Part shown: positions 38,861 through 48,500 of the stretch, piece by piece | How positions within the stretch are numbered: the first letter of the stretch is position 1 | Layout: each line of letters begins with the position of its first letter | Source: Plantactinospora mayteni | Lineage (GTDB): Bacteria; Actinomycetota; Actinomycetes; Mycobacteriales; Micromonosporaceae | Direction: 5' to 3' | NCBI RefSeq assembly: GCF_016862935.1 | Contig: NZ_BONX01000018.1 | Coordinates: 310,001-374,000 of the forward strand | Length of the DNA stretch: 64,000 nucleotides | The notes under the pieces: model-generated | What the model saw: the letters and a program-made list of their open reading frames with translations, nothing else | Database searches by the model: none | Told to the model about the DNA's origin: nothing | Made by a program: the position numbers and the translations under genes

Positions 38861-39760
38861 GTGACGTCCCGCCAGAGTGAGCCGCCGGACACCGGAAGCC
38901 GGATCCGGATCGACCTGCACACCCACTCGACCGCCAGCGACGGCACCCTCACCCCCGAGGAACTCGTCCGGGCCGCCCGGGCGACCGGACTCGACGTACT
39001 GGCCATCACCGACCACGACACCACCGCGGGCTGGGAGCGGGCCGCCGCCGCCCGGCCGCCGGGACTCACCCTGGTCCGGGGCGCCGAACTCTCCTGCCGG
39101 TGGTACGGCGTCGAGCCGTCGATCCCACTGCACCTGCTCGGCTACCTCTTCGACCCGGAGTCGCCGGAGTTGGTCGCCGAGCTGACCCGGGTACGCGCCG
39201 CCCGGGAGGTACGGGGCGAACGCATCGTCGAGCTGCTCCGGGCCGACGGCATCGACGTCGACTGGACGGAGATCCGGGCCGCTGCCAGCGGTGGCACCGT
39301 CGGCCGGCCGCACATCGCGCAGGCACTGATCCGGGCCGGGGCGGTGGCGACGACCGCCGAGGCATTCACCCCGAACTGGCTCGGTGAGCGCTACCGGCTG
39401 CCCAAGGACGACATCGACGTGTTCCGGGCGGTCCGGCTACTCCGGCAGGCCGGCGGGGTGCCGGTGATGGCCCATCCCCGAGCCACCAAGCGGGGGCGGA
39501 TCGTGCCCGACTCGTTGATCGTCGAGTTGGCCGCGGCCGGGCTGGCCGGACTGGAGGCGGAGCACGAGGACCACTCCCCGGCCGAACGGGATGCCGTACG
39601 GGCCCTTGCCGCCGAGCTGGGGCTGCTGGTCACCGGCTCCTCGGACTTCCACGGCGCGCACAAGACCGTCCGGCTCGGCGCGTACACCACCGGGGTCGAG
39701 GCGTACGAGCGGATCCTCGCGGCGGGCAGCGGGGTCGGCGTACTCACCGACCCGGGCTGA
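38861..39760 (+). CDS. PHP-domain phosphoesterase
   Basis: A metal-dependent PHP-family protein of about 299 residues. Metal motifs are DLHTHSTASDG, ITDHDTTAGW, GAELSC, VMAHPRATK and GSSDFHGAHK. Members are 3',5'-nucleotide bisphosphate or oligoribonucleotide phosphatases (YciV/RNase AM type), which is the best guess. GTG at 38861 follows a TAGCCT box by 7 bases and is likely leaderless; an alternative GTG at 38804 overlaps the upstream stop and would add 19 residues. Confidence 0.9.
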   Translation: MTSRQSEPPDTGSRIRIDLHTHSTASDGTLTPEELVRAARATGLDVLAITDHDTTAGWERAAAARPPGLTLVRGAELSCRWYGVEPSIPLHLLGYLFDPESPELVAELTRVRAAREVRGERIVELLRADGIDVDWTEIRAAASGGTVGRPHIAQALIRAGAVATTAEAFTPNWLGERYRLPKDDIDVFRAVRLLRQAGGVPVMAHPRATKRGRIVPDSLIVELAAAGLAGLEAEHEDHSPAERDAVRALAAELGLLVTGSSDFHGAHKTVRLGAYTTGVEAYERILAAGSGVGVLTDPG

Positions 39761-39801
39761 CCCGGCCGACGCCGTCCCGGCGGCCGGTTTAACGTGATCA
39801 C

Positions 39802-40416
39802 GTGAACCTGAAGCTGCTCGGCGAGGTCCTGGTGACCCTGCTGGTGATCACCGACCCGCCGGGCATGGTGCCGATCTTCCTCGCCCTGACCGGCCAGATG
39901 CCGGCCCGGGACCGGGTACGCGCCGCGTGGCAGGCGGTGGCGCTGGCCCTCGGCGTGATCGTCGTGTTCGCGGTCGCCGGGCAGACCCTGCTGGACTACC
40001 TGCACATCGACCTGCCGGCGTTGCAGGGCGCCGGTGGCCTGCTGCTGATCCTGGTCGCGCTGGAACTGCTCACCGGCAAGGCCGACGACCCCGGCCAGCA
40101 GAACACCTCCAACATCGCGCTGGTGCCCCTCGGTACGCCCCTGCTGGCCGGTCCGGGTGCGATCGTCGCCACCATGCTCTTCGTACAGCGGGCCGAGGGT
40201 ACGGCGGACTACCTGGCGATCGCGGTCGGCATCGTCGCGGTGATGGCTGCGGTCTGGCTGATCCTGCGCTTCTCCGGGATCGTGGTCAGGGTGCTCCGGC
40301 CGGCCGGGATCGAGGTGCTGACCCGGATCGCCGGGCTGCTGCTCGCCGCGATCGCGGTGCAGCTGATCGCAGACTCGGTCGCCGCCTTCGTCACCGCACA
40401 CCTCGACGCCTCCTGA
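39802..40416 (+). CDS. MarC-family membrane protein
   Basis: A 204-residue membrane protein with six predicted segments. The MarC/UPF0056 signature is TLLVITDPPGMVPIFLALTG near the N-terminus, with LVPLGTPLLAGPGAIVATMLF in the middle. Function is unknown despite the name. GTG at 39802 has a TAACGT box 6 bases upstream and no ribosome site, a leaderless pattern. Confidence 0.92.
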   Translation: MNLKLLGEVLVTLLVITDPPGMVPIFLALTGQMPARDRVRAAWQAVALALGVIVVFAVAGQTLLDYLHIDLPALQGAGGLLLILVALELLTGKADDPGQQNTSNIALVPLGTPLLAGPGAIVATMLFVQRAEGTADYLAIAVGIVAVMAAVWLILRFSGIVVRVLRPAGIEVLTRIAGLLLAAIAVQLIADSVAAFVTAHLDAS

Positions 40417-40606
40417 CCGTGGTCTCTGCCGCCCCTTGTGGTCGGTGACCTGGGGGCTGGTCCCGACCAGACGTCCCGTTGGAAGGGCATCCGGACAGTG
40501 TCGCTCCGTGCCCCCGATCCGGCGCGGGCCTGCCCGCCGTCGTCGTCCCCCGCGACAGGGTGGCGGATCGACGGGGGTGTCGGACCGGCATGGCAGGATC
40601 GGGGAC

Positions 40607-41548
40607 GTGCGAAGGCCATCGTCCGGCGGCAACCGGACCCCTCGACCACGTGCCGCCCAGCCCGAGCAGTTGGGGTTCGAGGGGATGCCCGAGCGCCTCT
40701 TCGTCTGCACGCCGAGCAAGCTCGGGGCGTACACGGACTGCCCGCGCCGATACCGCTACTCCTATATCGACCGGCCCGCGCCGCCCAAGGGGCCACCCTG
40801 GGCACACAACTCGCTCGGCGCGAGCGTGCACACCACACTCCGCAACTGGTATGCGTTGCCGCTCGACCGCCGCCGCCCGGAGGCGCTGCCGACCCTGCTC
40901 AAGGGCACCTGGGTCCGGGAGGGCTACCGCGACGAGGAGCAGGAGCGGGCGGTGTTCCGCCGGGCGCTGGAGTGGCTGGAGTCCTACGTGGAGACGCTCG
41001 ACCCCGCTGACGAGCCGCTCGGGGTGGAGCGGGTGGTGGCGGTCAAGACCGCCGTGTTGGCGTTCAACGGTCGCGCCGACCGGATCGACTCGCGGCCCGG
41101 CCCGGACGGCCCGGAGCTGGTGATCGTCGACTACAAGACCGGGCGTACCGGGCTGGACTCCGACGACGCCCGTGGCTCACAGGCGCTCGCGCTCTACGCC
41201 TACGCCGCCGAGCGGGTCTTCCGGAAGCCCTGCCGGCGGGTGGAGCTGCACCACCTGCCCAGCCGGACGGTGGCCGGGCACGACCACACCGTGGAGTCGC
41301 TCGCCCGGCAACTCGCCCGAGCTGAGGACACCGCCCGGGACATCGTCGCCGCCGAGCGGGCGGTCGCCGACGGTACCGACCCGGACGAGGCGTTTCCGGT
41401 CTCGCCCGGCATCCGGTGCGGCTGGTGCGACTACCGCCGCAGTTGTCCGGCCGGCGCGGACGCCACCGACCGGGAGCCCTGGTCAGCCGTGGAGCGGGCA
41501 CTCGCACCCGCCGACCCAGGCGACGGCGGTCCCGCCCCGACGGCGTGA
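40607..41548 (+). CDS. RecB-family PD-(D/E)XK nuclease with iron-sulfur cluster motif
   Basis: A 313-residue nuclease-like protein. The catalytic core is FNGRADRID followed by ELVIVDYKTGR, which supplies the Asp, Asp/Glu and Lys of PD-(D/E)XK enzymes. Four cysteines bracket it: one in YTDCPRRYRY at the start and three in CGWCDYRRSC at the end, the iron-staple arrangement of AddB, Cas4 and Exo5. It probably degrades single-stranded DNA ends in repair. GTG at 40607 is chosen because a CAGGAT box precedes it; the frame is open further upstream. Confidence 0.9.
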   Translation: MRRPSSGGNRTPRPRAAQPEQLGFEGMPERLFVCTPSKLGAYTDCPRRYRYSYIDRPAPPKGPPWAHNSLGASVHTTLRNWYALPLDRRRPEALPTLLKGTWVREGYRDEEQERAVFRRALEWLESYVETLDPADEPLGVERVVAVKTAVLAFNGRADRIDSRPGPDGPELVIVDYKTGRTGLDSDDARGSQALALYAYAAERVFRKPCRRVELHHLPSRTVAGHDHTVESLARQLARAEDTARDIVAAERAVADGTDPDEAFPVSPGIRCGWCDYRRSCPAGADATDREPWSAVERALAPADPGDGGPAPTA

Positions 41549-41572
41549 CGCGGCAGACGGCCTGGGGCAGGG

Positions 41573-41998
41573 TCAGTCGTCGGTGGCTCGGCGTACCTGG
41601 CAGCTCGGGCAGAGGCCCCAGTAGGTGACCTCGGCCTCGTCGACCTCGAAGCCGTACGCGGCCACCGGGTCGAGGCAGGGTGCGGAGCCGACCGCACAGT
41701 CCACGTCGGCGATCTCGCCGCAGCCCCGGCAGACGACATGATGGTGGTTGTCGCCGACCCGCGCCTCGTAGCGGGCGGGTGACCCGGCCGGCTCGATCCG
41801 GCGGGAGAGCCCGGCCCGGGAGAGCGCACCGAGCACGTCGTAGATCGCCTGGGTGGAGACCGAGTCGAGGCGTTCCCGGACCCGCTGGGTGATCTCCTCC
41901 ACCTCCAGGTGCCCACCGGCGGCCAACACCTCGAGGACGGCGAGGCGCGGCCGGGTGACCCGAAGGCCCCTCGACCGGAGCAGTTCCTCGCCAGTCAT
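41573..41998 (-). CDS. Fur-family metal or peroxide regulator
   Basis: A 141-residue Fur-family repressor. The N-terminal winged helix is EELLRSRGLRVTRPRLAVLEVLAAGGHLEVEEI..VSTQAIYDVLGALSRAGLSRRIEP; the metal-site region reads NHHHVVCRGCGEIADVDCAV, and the structural zinc pairs are CRGC and CPSC. Actinobacterial FurA/CatR proteins of this form sense peroxide and often sit beside katG; no catalase gene is visible here. ATG at 41998. Confidence 0.9.
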   Translation of the reverse strand: MTGEELLRSRGLRVTRPRLAVLEVLAAGGHLEVEEITQRVRERLDSVSTQAIYDVLGALSRAGLSRRIEPAGSPARYEARVGDNHHHVVCRGCGEIADVDCAVGSAPCLDPVAAYGFEVDEAEVTYWGLCPSCQVRRATDD

Positions 41999-42214
41999 CT
42001 CACTATCACAGCACGTCGATGGGACCCCAACAAGGCGGATGCCGGCCGATCGTGGTGCCCGCCACAGGCGTACCCGGGCAGTTCGCGCCAGAGGTGGAAC
42101 CTGGGTGAACCGGGTCGGCCCGATCCTCGTGTACCGGTATAGGTCGCGGACGACGTGATCGAATCTTCGTACCGTCAGGGTCTCCCGTCCGGGAGCGGTA
42201 GCAAGGAGGCGTCG

Positions 42215-42706
42215 GTGTTCAGGGAAGTCATGGGTCTCCCCGCACACGCGTTGCTGGTGCACGCGGCCGTCGTCTTCGTGCCGCTGCTCGCGTTGGTCTC
42301 CACCGGGTACGCCGTACTGGCCCGGACCCGGTTCCGCGGCCGGCTCGACTGGGCGGCGGCGGTACTGGCCGTGGTGGCGCCGATCTCCGCCTTCTTCGCC
42401 GTGGAGTCCGGCGAGGAACTCCAGGAGGTGCTGATCGCCAAGAACTACGGTCCGGAGATTCTCCAGAAGGTGGTGGAGCACCAGGGCTACGGCGAACTGA
42501 CCTTCCGGTGGAGCCTCGCCCTCGGCGTGGTGACGCTCGTGCTGCTCGTCGTGACCAGCCGCCGCGCCACCCGGGCCCGGTCGGTGCCCGGGTGGCTCGG
42601 TCTGCTGCTCGGCGCGGTCGTGGTGGTGCTCGCCGCGCTCAACGTCTGGTACGTCTACCTCACCGGCGACACCGGCGCCGAGGCGGTCTGGCAGGGGGTC
42701 ATCTGA
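42215..42706 (+). CDS. DUF2231 membrane protein
   Basis: A 163-residue protein with four membrane segments and the DUF2231 pattern: GLPAHALLVHAAVVFVPLLAL, RLDWAAAVLAVVAPISAFFAVESGE, RWSLALGVVTLVLLVV and LGAVVVVLAALNVWYVYLTGDTGAEAVW. Members often contain His pairs near the first helix and may be redox- or heme-associated, but this is unproven. GTG at 42215 has a strong AAGGAGG site; a start at 42155 would add 20 polar residues. Confidence 0.88.
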   Translation: MFREVMGLPAHALLVHAAVVFVPLLALVSTGYAVLARTRFRGRLDWAAAVLAVVAPISAFFAVESGEELQEVLIAKNYGPEILQKVVEHQGYGELTFRWSLALGVVTLVLLVVTSRRATRARSVPGWLGLLLGAVVVVLAALNVWYVYLTGDTGAEAVWQGVI

Positions 42707-42794
42707 GCCCCGCCCCGCCCGACCTGCGTTCGCCGACTACCCGATGGCCCCCCGGCCGGCGTCCACCGAGCGTCTGGCCGATCGGAGCGTTCGT

Positions 42795-43136
42795 TCAGAA
42801 GAGGGCTCGGGAGCAGAGCAGGCACATCAGCACCAGTACCACCGCGCCGCCTACCAGCCCGATGCCATAGGTCAGCGTCCGTGCGCTCCCCTCCTCGGCA
42901 TCCAGCGCGGCGTGGTCCTGGGCCGGCAGGGGCCGGGGCGGTGCCGGCTGTACGTGGAGCGGTGGACGCCAGCCCGGCGGTGGAGTGGTATTCGGCGGCG
43001 GGCCGGGGTAGTGGACCTCGGGTCGTACCGGTGGCGGCGCCGGGGACCCGGCCGTGGACTCCGGGGTGTCGGCGGGTGGCCCGGTGGGTCGACGCCAGAA
43101 GGCATCGTCGGCGGAGTTCCCGCTCTGCGTCGTCAC
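42795..43136 (-). CDS. Hypothetical proline-rich protein with one C-terminal membrane helix
   Basis: A 113-residue protein: a polar, Pro-rich N-terminus (RPTGPPADTPE, PPPVRPEVHYPGPPPNTTPPPGW) and one C-terminal membrane segment (TYGIGLVGGAVVLVLMCLLCSRALF). Likely tail-anchored. No family recognised. GTG at 43136 lies 8 bases after TAGCGT (minus strand), a leaderless arrangement. It is divergent from a small gene at 43229. Confidence 0.65.
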   Translation of the reverse strand: MTTQSGNSADDAFWRRPTGPPADTPESTAGSPAPPPVRPEVHYPGPPPNTTPPPGWRPPLHVQPAPPRPLPAQDHAALDAEEGSARTLTYGIGLVGGAVVLVLMCLLCSRALF

Positions 43137-43228
43137 GCTGTCCGACGCTACCAACCGGAGCCGCCCCCGGCCTCTCGCCCGCGGTCACCGACACGCCTGT
43201 CGACCGCTGCCCCGGGTACGCTTGCCCG

Positions 43229-43414
43229 GTGTCCGGTACGGAGAAGCAGCACAGTACGACTGTCGGGCGGGACGACGACCGGCCGGTCAAGCTGGCCGGT
43301 GACCACCGGGTGCTGCCGGAGCAGTCGGTGGACGACACCGACCGGGGCTGGGGCGAGCGCCCGGACTCCAACGACGAACGCCTGCTGGCCGAGCGCCCAC
43401 CGCACTGGGACTGA
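43229..43414 (+). CDS. Small hypothetical protein, 61 residues
   Basis: An acidic, polar protein (STTVGRDDDRPVKLAGDHRVLPEQSVDDTDRGWGERPDSNDERLLAERPPHWD) ending in Trp-Asp. Similar small proteins with a WGERPDSNDERLL-like end occur in other actinobacteria as I recall; the function is unknown. GTG at 43229 is preceded by TACGCT (43217-43222) with 6 bases between, suggesting a leaderless mRNA. Confidence 0.7.
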   Translation: MSGTEKQHSTTVGRDDDRPVKLAGDHRVLPEQSVDDTDRGWGERPDSNDERLLAERPPHWD

Positions 43415-43508
43415 TCACCTGCGCGCACCTGAAAGACCGCGCCGTGCTTGTGGCTGACCACCCATCTGCCTGCGCGCCTGCTGAGATCGGGCCGGGGTGC
43501 GGCGGTGG

Positions 43509-44168
43509 CTAGGAACGAACGATGATCGCGAAGCGGGTGGATTCCGGCATCCCTACCGCGCGGTGGGCCTGCTCGGGGCGGAGCGCCAGGTAGATGGCGC
43601 TGGCCGCGCCGTCGGTCTGGCCCGGACCCAGTACGTCGAGCACCAGCACCCGGGTCGCCAGGACCGTCGGCTTCGGTGCCCGGCCCGCCGGGTCACCGCC
43701 GGGTGCGGCGAGGAGGTCCACCCGGGCTCCCGGCCGGGCCACGGTCAGCGCGGCCGGTTCGGCGAGCCGGATCGGCACCCCCACGGTCCCCGCCGGCACC
43801 GGCACCCCCGAGCCGCCCGGGGTTGCCGAGCCGGTCGGCCCACTCGGCGACCCGCCGGGGCGCGCCGCCGGTCCGCTCCCCGTCGACGGACTCGCGCCAT
43901 CCGGGCCGGGGGATGCCGTGCCGCCGACCGATCCGGCCGACCGGGCGGGACCGGCCACCTCCGGGGTGGTACCGGCTTTGTCTCCGGTGGAACCGGCCGA
44001 CGGTGTGCGGCAGGACGATGTCGGCTCGCGCAGGTAGAGCGCACCGAGCGCGAGCGCCAACAGGGCGGCGACCAGCACCCAGCGGAGTATCGCGCCGGCG
44101 CCGGGGCGTGACCAGCGGCTCGGACTCAGCGTGGCATCGCGGCGGGTGGGCGTACGGTCGAGCGCCAC
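43509..44168 (-). CDS. SAF-domain protein, RcpC/CpaB-like
   Basis: A 219-residue protein with a cytoplasmic N-terminus, one membrane segment (AILRWVLVAALLALALGALYL), a long Gly/Ser/Pro linker and a C-terminal SAF-like domain (GTVGVPIRLAEPAALTVARPGARVDLLAAP, then TRVLVLDVLG). This is the RcpC/CpaB layout of Flp pilus assembly proteins, but no pilus genes are near, so a pilus role is unproven. GTG at 44168 has a strong AAGGAGG site. Confidence 0.8.
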   Translation of the reverse strand: MALDRTPTRRDATLSPSRWSRPGAGAILRWVLVAALLALALGALYLREPTSSCRTPSAGSTGDKAGTTPEVAGPARSAGSVGGTASPGPDGASPSTGSGPAARPGGSPSGPTGSATPGGSGVPVPAGTVGVPIRLAEPAALTVARPGARVDLLAAPGGDPAGRAPKPTVLATRVLVLDVLGPGQTDGAASAIYLALRPEQAHRAVGMPESTRFAIIVRS

Positions 44169-44271
44169 GGCGAACCTCCTTCGGCCCGGCGGCGCCAGCG
44201 GGGTCGGCATCGTCCGGTGCGCAGCAGGCTAGGCGAGGGCGATCCAGCCAGGCAGCGGAAGATTCACAGCC

Positions 44272-44299
44272 TGTGGATAACTCGGAGGGCTGTGGATAA
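44272..44299 (-). promoter_or_regulatory. Two perfect DnaA boxes
   Basis: TTATCCACA (read on the minus strand) occurs at 44280-44272 and 44299-44291, with 19 bases between starts. Each matches the E. coli DnaA box R1 consensus. They lie between the SAF and FmdB genes, within a 197-base gap; no replication origin genes are visible. Confidence 0.75.
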
Positions 44300-44365
44300 C
44301 TCCTTCGACCCCGGCAGGCGCGTCGGTCCAGGCCACCCCACCGGGAGCCGGCCCGGACGGCGCCG

Positions 44366-44758
44366 TCAGGTCGTGCTGGTCGAGGAGGAGGTCGCCTTCG
44401 GCTTGCTGCCGGACCCGCCCGATGTGCCGTTGGTCGAGCTGGAGCCTCCGCTGCTGCTGGTCGAACTGGAGGTGCCGCCGCTGGTCGAGCCAGAATCGCC
44501 GCCGGAGCCGGTCTTCGCGGAGTCGCCCTTCGACGAGTCGGACTTGGCCGCCGTAGAGCTGGCACCGCCCTCCGAGCCGTTGCTCCGGGAGTCGGTCCGA
44601 TAGAAGCCGGAGCCCTTGAAGACGATGCCGACGGAGTTGAAGAGCTTGCGCAGGCGGCCCTCGCACGCCGGGCACTCGGTCAACGGCTCGTCGGTGAAGG
44701 ACTGCACCGCCTCGAGCTGGTGGCCGCACTCGGTGCAGGCGTACTGGTAGGTGGGCAC
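44366..44758 (-). CDS. FmdB-family zinc-ribbon protein
   Basis: A 130-residue protein with a FmdB-type zinc ribbon (VPTYQYACTECGH, CPACEGRLRKLF) over the first 55 residues and a Ser/Gly/Thr-rich tail of about 75 residues. FmdB proteins are small regulators of unclear role. GTG at 44758 has a GGAGGGG site. The gene lies next to 5-FCL in the same direction, an order I recall for other actinobacteria. Confidence 0.9.
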   Translation of the reverse strand: MPTYQYACTECGHQLEAVQSFTDEPLTECPACEGRLRKLFNSVGIVFKGSGFYRTDSRSNGSEGGASSTAAKSDSSKGDSAKTGSGGDSGSTSGGTSSSTSSSGGSSSTNGTSGGSGSKPKATSSSTSTT

Positions 44759-44887
44759 GTTCCCCTCCGGATCTTGCAAGCCTGTTGGCACTCGACGTAT
44801 CCGAGTGCCAATGGTGCGGCATCGTACCCGTTTTCGTCCAGCCGAAGTGTCCGGGCCGACGTCGGGCGGGACTCCGACCGGTGACCG

Positions 44888-45502
44888 TCAACCGGACCCC
44901 ACGTGCTGGAGTCCACCGGCAGGGGTGATCACGGCCCGTACCGGACAGTCATGATCCATCGTCGGGACCGAGTCGATCAACTCGCCGTCGTGCAACAGTG
45001 CCACCGTGAGGGCGCGGGGAGCGGCCCGGGCCAGCGCGCGGTCGTACGAGCCGCCGCCGCGACCGAGCCGGACGCCGCGCCGGTCGACCGCCACCGCCGG
45101 TACGACGACCAGCTCGGCGGAGCCGATCGCGCCCCGACCGAGCCGCTCGGTGGCGGGCTCCCGCAGCCCTCGACCGGCCGCGACCAGTGAGCCCGGCCCG
45201 GCGTACGGGGCCCAGTCCAGGTCGAGGTCCGGGCGGAGTACCGGCAGCAGGAGTTGCCCGGTCGGTTCCAGCGCCCCGGCCAGCTCGTCCGGCAACTCCG
45301 CTCCACCCGGCTCGGTGCCGACCGGCACGTAGCCGGTGATCCGGTGTGGTCGTACCCGCTGGACCAGGGCGCGGAGTTCGGCCCGGAGGCGCTCGGCGGC
45401 GGCCAGCCGGGCCGGAGCCGACAGCGCCCTGCGCCGGGCCAGCATGGTGGTCCGGAGCGCGGTCTTGCGCGGGCCGACATCCTCATCCGAAAAATCCGGC
45501 AC
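44888..45502 (-). CDS. 5-formyltetrahydrofolate cyclo-ligase
   Basis: A 204-residue enzyme converting 5-formyl-THF to 5,10-methenyl-THF with ATP. Family features: RKTALRTTMLARRRAL at the start, ITGYVPVGTEP in the middle, and the nucleotide-site sequence LGRGGGSYDRALA. GTG at 45502. The neighbouring order (FmdB, 5-FCL, galU, moeA, rimJ) matches M. tuberculosis Rv0992c-Rv0995 apart from an inserted diguanylate cyclase gene. Confidence 0.92.
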   Translation of the reverse strand: MPDFSDEDVGPRKTALRTTMLARRRALSAPARLAAAERLRAELRALVQRVRPHRITGYVPVGTEPGGAELPDELAGALEPTGQLLLPVLRPDLDLDWAPYAGPGSLVAAGRGLREPATERLGRGAIGSAELVVVPAVAVDRRGVRLGRGGGSYDRALARAAPRALTVALLHDGELIDSVPTMDHDCPVRAVITPAGGLQHVGSG

Positions 45503-45585
45503 GTAACACTCCCGGGGGCAGGCCGGTTAACCATTGCGGTTGGGTCAGCATCGCAGCATCGGGTGCCGAGCTTCCGGGGGGATGA

Positions 45586-48500
45586 GTGACGCTGCGCGGA
45601 CGGTTGACCACAGCTTTCCTCGCCGTCGTGCTCGGGCCGGTGCTGCTCGGCGCGCTCTCCGTCGCCGGTACGGCCGCCACGGCAAGCCGCCACCAGGCCG
45701 AACACCGGCTCAACCTCGCCGCCGACGCCGTCCGTACCTCGATCGGTGCGCTCTGCCAACAGTTGCACGCCACGGCCGGCGCGCTGGCCGTACTCGCCGA
45801 TCCGGCCGGCCGGACCGGCGCGGCGGCCGAGGCGGTGACGCGAGGGCTGGCGGACGCCGTGCTGATCACCGGCCCGGCCGGTGCGGTCGACTTCGCCACC
45901 CCGGCGGCGCCGGCCCGGCCCTGGGCGACCTGCTCCGGCCCGGCCGGCACCGGCCCGGCGCCACGTGCCCTGGCGGCCATGGTGGAACTCCGGGACCGCT
46001 CGGGGGCGGTGACCGGCGAGGTCTGGGCGGCACAGGCTCTCGACGCGGCGTTCGTCCGCCGGCTCGCCGCCGCCAGCGGAACCGCGGTGACCCTGCTCCG
46101 GGACGTGCCCGGACCGGTCGCGACGTCCCCGGATCGCCGCGTCCCCGATCGCGTGGAACCCGGGCCGCCGCCGTCGGGCCTCGTCCCCGCCCCCGGCTCC
46201 ACACCTCCGGATCCCGAGGCCGCCGGCAGCGGTCCGCCCGGCGCCGCCTCCCCGGGTGCCGGCTCGCCCGGCACCGCCTCCCCGGGCCTCGGTTCGTCCG
46301 CCGGCAGCGGCCCGCCCGGCGCTGGAGCCCCGGGCGCCGGTTCGTCGGCCAGCAGTGGCGCGCCCGGCACCGCCTCCCCGACCGCCGGTTCGTCCGACGG
46401 TTCGTCCGACGGTTCGTCCGACGGTTCGTCCGACGGTTCGTCCGTCGGTGGTGGTCCGGCCGGCGGCGGGACTCCGGACGCCGGGCCGCAGGGGGCCGAG
46501 TCGCCGAGTACCGAGTCGACCGGCTCCCGGGCGGCCGTGCTCGCCGCCGCCCGGCGGATCTCCGGAGACAAGATCGTCCAGGCGAACGGGGGCCGGTACG
46601 TCCGCCGGGTCGGTCCGGCCACCGGTCAGCCGCTGCCGCTGGTGCTGTCGGTGCCCCGCGACGCGCCGCTGGCCCGGTACGGATCCCTCGGGCTCGTCGT
46701 ACTGCTCGCCGGGGTGTTCGCGGTACTGGCCGCCGGCCGGCTGGCCCGGTCCACCACCCGGCCCCTGGCCGAGCTGGCCCGAGCCGCCGACCGGGTCGCC
46801 GACGGTGACCTGGCGACCCGGGTACCGGTCCGGTCCCCGGACGAGGTGGGCCGGCTCGCCGACAGTTTCAACCGGATGACCCGGGAGGCGGAGTCCTACC
46901 TCCGGGCGCTGGTGATCAGCCGGCACCAGTTGCGTGAACAGCTCGCCGTGCTCGGCGACACCCTGGCCAGCTCGCACGACCTGCACCGGATCTTCCAGTT
47001 GCTGCTCCGGGCCGCGATGGCGGCGACCGGGGCCCGGGCCGGCGTGGTGCTGCTGCTCGACCCGAGGACCGGAGTCCTGGTCAGCCAGTGCGCCGAGGGT
47101 CTCGACCGGCGCGGCATCGGACTCGGCCGACCGGCGTCGACGCGGAGACCGGTCGCAGCCGCCACGTCCGACAACGGCGAGGTGGCGGACGGTGGAACCA
47201 CCGGGTCGGCGGATGCGGGAACCACCGGGTCGGCGGACGACGGGAGCACCGGCCCGGCGGGCGGTGGATCCACCGGCCCGGCGGATGGCCGAGGGAGCGG
47301 GCCGGTGGGCGGGGTTCGGGATCGCCCGGCCGACGGCCGGCAGCGGCACGGCGATCCGCCGGCGTTGCGGGTACCGCTCGGCAAGGGGCTGCTCGGCACG
47401 GTCGTGGCCAGCGGTGAGCCGCGCCGGGGTCGGCTGGACCGGGACGGGCCGCGCCTCTACGGCCGCGAGCCGCGCTGCCGGACGTACGTCGCCGTACCGC
47501 TCCCGTCCATCGGCACGACCGGCCAGGTGCCGTACCCGGGGGCGGAGCCGGGGACCGGTGCCCCGCCGCTGCGCCCGGCGACCGCCAGCGGCTGGCCGGG
47601 TACCGCCGCCGGGTCGGGTGGTGGGCGTCCGGGGTTGACGTTCGGGCTGGGGCGGATGGCGGTCGGCGGGCGTACGGCGGTCGGCGTACTGGCCCTCTAC
47701 GACCGGCTCGGGTCGGACGAGTTCGACGACGTCGACCTGGTCACGCTGGGCACCTTCGCCGACCAGGCGGCGGTGGCGCTGGAAAACGTCCGGACGCACG
47801 AGGAGGCGCAGCGGTTGTCGTTGACCGACCCGCTGACCGGGCTCTGGAACTACCGCTATCTCAAGGAGTCGATTCGGCGCGAGATCGAACGGGCCAGCCG
47901 GTTCGGCCGGATGCTCAGTGTGCTCGCCCTCGACCTCGACCGGTTCAAGGAGGTCAACGACACGTACGGGCACGCGGCCGGGGACGCGGTGCTGGCCGAG
48001 TTCGCCCAGCGGATCCGGGGCGCGATGCGGGAGGTGGATCTCGCCTTCCGACAGGGCGGTGAGGAGTTCGTGGTACTCCTGCCGGAGACGGATGCCCGGG
48101 GCGCGGCGACGGTGGCGGAGCGGCTGGGCGCGGCCGTCCGGGAGACCCCGATGGCGATCCGGCCCCGGCCCGGCGCGATCACCCCGGTCGGGGCACTGGT
48201 CTCGGTCACCGTCTCGATCGGTGTCGCCGTCTATCCCGACCACGCCGCCACCGGCCAGCAGTTGCTGGTGGCGGCCGACGAGGCGCTCTACGCGGCGAAG
48301 GCGGCGGGCCGGGACACGTACCAGTTGGCCACCCCAGGCGGCCGGCCGACCGTCGAGGAGATCCCGGTCCGGGCCGGCGCGGCGACGCCGGACGACGGGC
48401 TGCCCTGGGCGGGTGGCCGACCGACGCTCGGCGCGGGCGGCGGCTGGCCGCCCCGGGCCGGGCGGCCGGGCGCGGATGGACCGCCCCGGACGGGGCGGCC

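Noticed and set aside
44977-48243. A minus-strand open frame of 1088 codons.
   Set aside because: It lies opposite the diguanylate cyclase and 5-FCL genes and has no family features or ribosome site.
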